Source: Algoriphagus sp. (lineage in GTDB: Bacteria; Bacteroidota; Bacteroidia; Cytophagales; Cyclobacteriaceae). From it: a stretch of 64,000 nucleotides of DNA. A model generated the notes under the pieces. It searched no databases. It was not told the origin of the DNA and was given only the letters and a program-made list of their open reading frames with translations. Of the stretch, positions 60,762 through 64,000 are shown one piece after another; positions within the stretch are counted from its first letter, which is position 1; the number at the start of each line of letters is the position of its first letter. Location: assembly GCA_018336015.1 (NCBI GenBank), contig JAGXQZ010000071.1:181224-245223 (forward strand), in the 5' to 3' direction. Both the position numbers and the translations under genes were made by a program.

Positions 60762-62435
60762 TTATTTGAACTCATAATCCACACCACTTACCTGAGTCAG
60801 TAAAGTAGCTGGAGCATCGAGCGCTATAGCTGACTGTGGGGGCGTTGGGGTGACGGGGGAGTTTTTTGCCAAGTAATTTCTTAAAGCTTGGTGGAGTGTA
60901 TACTTCGTTTTCTCTGTTTCTGTGACGCCTTTTATTCTGCAAATCATATCATCCGGATCCCCATCCCTTTCGCATGCAGATATTTTATAAATCTTTTGGT
61001 GGTCAAGTGGGGTGCCTTTTACCGTAATAGATTCCACTCTTTTTCCCTCTTCACCAAAAGCATTGAATTTGACTTCCATTCCTTTAAACTTCACGACCCA
61101 ACCTCCGAAACGCTTCGATGCATCTTTTGCAAAGACATTATTTAATTCCTTTTCTATCCACTCGCTGATTTGTATTCCCTTGACTTTTCCAGTCCTAATT
61201 TGACTATCCACAGGCAACATGTCGTAGAGGTAGCCATTGGTAATTGGAATTTGGCCGGAGTGGTCTGGAGTAGATCTGGGAGGACAAAATCTGAATCCAT
61301 TTGAAAGCACTATATCTACGTCTCCCAATTGCCAACTGATGGCATCTAAAATCATGGTATCGATCGTATTCTCGATTACAAAATAGCGGTATAGCGGAAT
61401 GGTACTGTAGCCGACTACTTTTTGGATATCTTCCAAGTAGGGGCCTTCGTACTTGGCGATGATCTGATTCATCTCCTTGGATTCAGGATATTTTTTGGAT
61501 TCTACTTCAATAAGTTCATAGCGGTCGCCGATCACCTTTCCGTTTTCGATTTTCAGTTCCAAGTTGCCGACAAAGGATCCGAAAGCTCCAGGCTCTACCA
61601 CCTTGGCATATTTTGCCTGAATGGGCTTCCTTACTCGCTCGTGGGTATCTCCTCCCAAAATGTAATCCACTCCCTCGCAGGATGGCAAATTGGCCAAATG
61701 GATCTGCTGAGAAAGCCCCAAGTGTGCCACGATAGCTATAAAGGCACATTTTTCCTGATTTCTAAGGACATCCACATAGTGGGCAAGGTTGTCCTCAGGC
61801 TTGGTGTAGATGATTCCTTTGCTGTAGTTGGGAGATTGACGGATAGGCACCAAGTGATCGGTATAGCCCAAGAAGCCGATCTTGACACCATTGACCGTCC
61901 AGATGTGGTAAGGAGGGAAGATCAATTCGCCCTTCTTTCCTTCTCCAAGATCATGGTACATGTTTGCACAGACTTTAGGGGCTGTCAGAGAGCCCATGAG
62001 GTGCTGCATGGATTTTTTGTAATAAATCACCTCCCAGTTTCCTGGAAGATACAGATCGTAATTCAGTGCATTTAGGATGGGGACCATCGCTTCGCCCGTG
62101 GTTTTCACCGAAAGCTCCGATCCTTGAAACATATCTCCCGTATCGATCAAGAAACTGTGCTTCATCTTTTTCCTATGCTGATCCAAAAAGGTTTTCAGAT
62201 GGGCATATCCGCCGGTTTTCCGGAAAACGGATTTTCCATTTTCCCAAAACAACTCATCATGTGCGTGGATCTGACAGTGCACATCCGTGGTCTGAAGTAT
62301 GTTGAGCGTAAAAGAGGAAGGATTTTCTATCTGTGAGGCATTGGTATCTGTCGCAGCATTTGCAACTGAGGCAAGTCCGGTACTGGCACCTAGTGCTCCA
62401 AGTTGGGCGATGAATTTTCTTCTGGATGACTTCAT
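60762..62435 (-). CDS. Tat-exported metallophosphatase/5'-nucleotidase-like protein with SoxB-like GNWE motif
   Basis: About 557 residues from the ATG complementary to 62433-62435. Twin-arginine signal SSRRKFIAQLGALGAST; the frame is open to 62588 without a better start. Calcineurin-like domain: LQTTDVHCQIHAHDE, LIDTGDMFQGSE, LPGNWEVIYYKKSM, VAHLGLS and GGDTHERV. The C-terminal 5'-nucleotidase domain includes NTIDTMILDAISWQLGDVDIVLSNGFR. In ordinary 5'-nucleotidases the third motif is GNHE/GNHD; here His is Trp, which recalls the GHWE of SoxB thiosulfohydrolases. Metal ligands Asp, His, Asp, Asn, His, His seem kept. A cytochrome c gene lies upstream on the same strand. Confidence 0.83.
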   Translation of the reverse strand: MKSSRRKFIAQLGALGASTGLASVANAATDTNASQIENPSSFTLNILQTTDVHCQIHAHDELFWENGKSVFRKTGGYAHLKTFLDQHRKKMKHSFLIDTGDMFQGSELSVKTTGEAMVPILNALNYDLYLPGNWEVIYYKKSMQHLMGSLTAPKVCANMYHDLGEGKKGELIFPPYHIWTVNGVKIGFLGYTDHLVPIRQSPNYSKGIIYTKPEDNLAHYVDVLRNQEKCAFIAIVAHLGLSQQIHLANLPSCEGVDYILGGDTHERVRKPIQAKYAKVVEPGAFGSFVGNLELKIENGKVIGDRYELIEVESKKYPESKEMNQIIAKYEGPYLEDIQKVVGYSTIPLYRYFVIENTIDTMILDAISWQLGDVDIVLSNGFRFCPPRSTPDHSGQIPITNGYLYDMLPVDSQIRTGKVKGIQISEWIEKELNNVFAKDASKRFGGWVVKFKGMEVKFNAFGEEGKRVESITVKGTPLDHQKIYKISACERDGDPDDMICRIKGVTETEKTKYTLHQALRNYLAKNSPVTPTPPQSAIALDAPATLLTQVSGVDYEFK

Positions 62436-62542
62436 GTATTCTGGGCTTATTGATTGATTTTTTTGGGTTGGGAAAAAGAAATAACACCCCAAGATTGCCG
62501 AAAATAGAAATTTGAACTTCCAGAAAACGGTGACAGGTGTCA

Positions 62543-62574
62543 CAAAAACAAAAAGCTTCCCGAAAGGAAGCTCT
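62543..62574 (-). terminator. Terminator of the cytochrome c gene
   Basis: On the minus strand GAGCTTCC-tttc-GGGAAGCTT is followed by TTTGTTTTTG. It separates the cytochrome gene from the metallophosphatase gene, so the two probably have separate promoters. Confidence 0.75.
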
Positions 62575-62603
62575 TTAGAATACTTCAATAAGCCGGGTTT
62601 CTA

Positions 62604-63587
62604 TTACTTTGAGGCTGTGAATTTTACCACTTCATTTTTCTTGGCAGGCAGGCTCATCAGGTAAGCGTAGATCGCTTTGAGGTCATTCTCTTTCATTCCA
62701 GAATACATCATCCAGGGCATGATAGAATTGAATTCCCCCGGGGCAATTTTTGGATTGACATAGGCTGAATCCGCGTACTGTTTGAATCGCTGCACAAACA
62801 TTTCTTCGGACCAATTACCAATTCCTGTTTCAGCGTCAGGGGTAATGTTGGAGCTCGTGACTACCGAGCCATCAGGAAAAGGAAAACTTCTGCCTCCTGA
62901 AAAGGCCAGTTCAGCATTGATCACACCTTGAGGGGTCAATTGAGTATGACATTCAATACAACCTGAGGCGTTCACCAGATAGCCTCCATAGGCAACCTGA
63001 TCGGATGGGTCTGGTTTTTGGACCAACTGGGCATTTTGAGGCATAGTCCTAAGAATCAGGTTGACAGGAAAGTCAGCTTTCGATTCAGGGATTTCCGTTT
63101 CGATCGGGGGAATGGATCGGATGTAAGCGATGATGTCATGAATGTCTTCGCGATCCATTTTTCCATAATAAGGATAGGGCATCAAAGGAAACATGGGTCT
63201 TCCGTCTTTGGTCACACCCGTGGTAATCAGTCTGAATAGCTCCCCGTCAGTGTAATCCGAAATCCCAAAAGGAGTGATGTTTCTGGCATAAAATACCCCG
63301 GGCAAACCCATGGAGTGATCAAATCGATCTCCACCGGCACCAAGTGTGCCTGGGGTAGGAGGTCCAGAGAACTCTGAAAAATCTCGCTTGGAGTGACAGT
63401 CCATGCAGACGGTGACGTGGTTGGCGAGATAGGCTCCGCGCTCAATGCGGTCAGGCGAATACTCGATCGTGATTTCTTCGGGAGCATCCACTTTTGGAAA
63501 GCCTAGCTGTAAAAAAGCCAGCGCACATACCAATAGTAAAACAATTGCCCCCAAGAGATAGGCGAATACTTTAAAAATCTTCTTCAT
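62604..63587 (-). CDS. Diheme c-type cytochrome
   Basis: About 327 residues from the ATG complementary to 63585-63587; the longer frame to 63800 is rejected because this ATG directly precedes the membrane anchor (KKIFKVFAYLLGAIVLLLVCALAFLQLGF). Two heme c sites: VCMDCHS (~50) and GCIECHT (~200). ARNITPFGISDYTDGELF and SSNITPDAETGIGNWSEEMFVQRF are typical of cytochrome subunits of alcohol/sugar dehydrogenases, with distal Met candidates in FPLMPYPYY and SIMPWMMY. Membrane-anchored, facing the periplasm. No dehydrogenase partner is adjacent on this strand. Confidence 0.9.
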   Translation of the reverse strand: MKKIFKVFAYLLGAIVLLLVCALAFLQLGFPKVDAPEEITIEYSPDRIERGAYLANHVTVCMDCHSKRDFSEFSGPPTPGTLGAGGDRFDHSMGLPGVFYARNITPFGISDYTDGELFRLITTGVTKDGRPMFPLMPYPYYGKMDREDIHDIIAYIRSIPPIETEIPESKADFPVNLILRTMPQNAQLVQKPDPSDQVAYGGYLVNASGCIECHTQLTPQGVINAELAFSGGRSFPFPDGSVVTSSNITPDAETGIGNWSEEMFVQRFKQYADSAYVNPKIAPGEFNSIMPWMMYSGMKENDLKAIYAYLMSLPAKKNEVVKFTASK

Positions 63588-63814
63588 AGTGCTTTTGGTT
63601 ATTTGGATCAATATAAAAAACATTTTTTTGTTAATGAAATGTTGTTTTTGAGCGAGCCGGAGATTGATTTTTGAAAAAACCTCATTGATCAATGTTTGAA
63701 GCTGTGGGAGTTTTTTAATTGTATGTTCTTTTTGAAATGAAACCTTCCGAATAAAATTCTTTATCTGCGTCGAAACTCTTTCTATTTTCACGACACACAA
63801 TCAACTAATCCCCT

Positions 63815-64000
63815 ATGAAGAAAATATTTCTACTTCTTTTCTTTTTGCCTCTCTTTTCAGCAGTTGCACAAGAGCAGGAGGTATTGAAAAAGCTGGATGC
63901 CAAAGCCGATTTCTACGGTGATCTGGCGAGACAGATATGGTCGAATCCAGAGCTCGGTTACCTCGAAACCAAAAGTTCAGCTTTGCTCCAAAAGACTTTG
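63815..64000 (+). CDS. M20-type amidohydrolase/peptidase, N-terminal part (runs off window)
   Basis: Frame open from the ATG at 63815 to the right edge (62 codons). Signal peptide (KKIFLLLFFLPLFSAVAQ) then LDAKADFYGDLARQIWSNPELGYLETKSSALL, which matches the start of AbgB/M20D amidohydrolases (IW-x-NPELG-x-E-x-KSSA). Exported. It starts 227 bp from the divergent cytochrome c gene. Subfamily cannot be settled without the metal-binding core. Confidence 0.75.
   Translation, partial: MKKIFLLLFFLPLFSAVAQEQEVLKKLDAKADFYGDLARQIWSNPELGYLETKSSALLQKTL

Overview
The window comes from a member of the phylum Bacteroidota, most likely Cytophagales/Cyclobacteriaceae (Algoriphagus-like). Support: a TonB receptor paired with a DUF4249 lipoprotein, a type IX secretion C-terminal sorting domain, DUF4835, an OstA-like protein, the Bacteroidota gene order bamD–rpoZ–coaBC–DUF4835–recN, many lipoproteins, A-rich rather than Shine-Dalgarno start regions, and several promoters fitting TTTG-N19-TAnnTTTG. 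The genus is an inference.

Layout. 1-5.9 kb: an outer-membrane uptake set (TonB receptor, DUF4249, MG2-like protein). 5.9-13.3 kb (minus strand): MscS channel, DUF3352-like propeller protein, malate dehydrogenase, cyclic-nucleotide-binding protein, tilS. 13.4-21.9 kb: envelope and core genes (OstA-like, T9SS cargo, bamD, rpoZ, coaBC, DUF4835, recN, fabI). 22-24.5 kb: an exported amidohydrolase and an alpha/beta hydrolase. 24.5-29.9 kb: a small beta-glucan locus (GH16, duplicated-domain glycan-binding lipoprotein, divergent propeller-type regulator). 30-32.8 kb: a quinone-stress set (MarR, YceI, ring-cleaving dioxygenase, carboxylesterase). 32.9-34.1 kb: an AAA+/DUF4143 ATPase flanked by degenerate direct repeats and two MITE-like inverted repeats. 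34.6-38.9 kb: sbcC-sbcD. 39.1-39.6 kb: RlpA.

39.6-48 kb is the most unusual part: a visibly AT-rich accessory island. It holds three cassettes, each opened by the same ~200-bp leader. The leader contains a palindrome, a G-tract of 7-11 bases, a conserved core and a hairpin with a compensatory base change. Each leader is followed by one or two small Sec-exported cysteine-rich peptides and then by beta-propeller/DUF4221-like lipoproteins. Two decayed genes mark past recombination: a DUF4221 pseudogene, and an in-frame chimera of the 5' end of the downstream RND adaptor gene with the 3' end of that DUF4221 gene. I think this is the best candidate for an undescribed system, probably surface-exposed or secreted and possibly phase-variable.

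48-55.3 kb: an RND efflux operon with one adaptor and two different permeases. 55.3-55.7 kb: a cluster of palindromes resembling REP elements. 55.7-64 kb: Tat-exported GH5, Tat-exported Gfo/Idh/MocA oxidoreductase, penicillin-acylase lipoprotein, Tat-exported 5'-nucleotidase/SoxB-like metallohydrolase with a GNWE motif, a diheme cytochrome c, and the start of an M20-type amidohydrolase. I saw no rRNA, tRNA, CRISPR array or intact transposase gene. All alignments and spacings quoted were made by eye.
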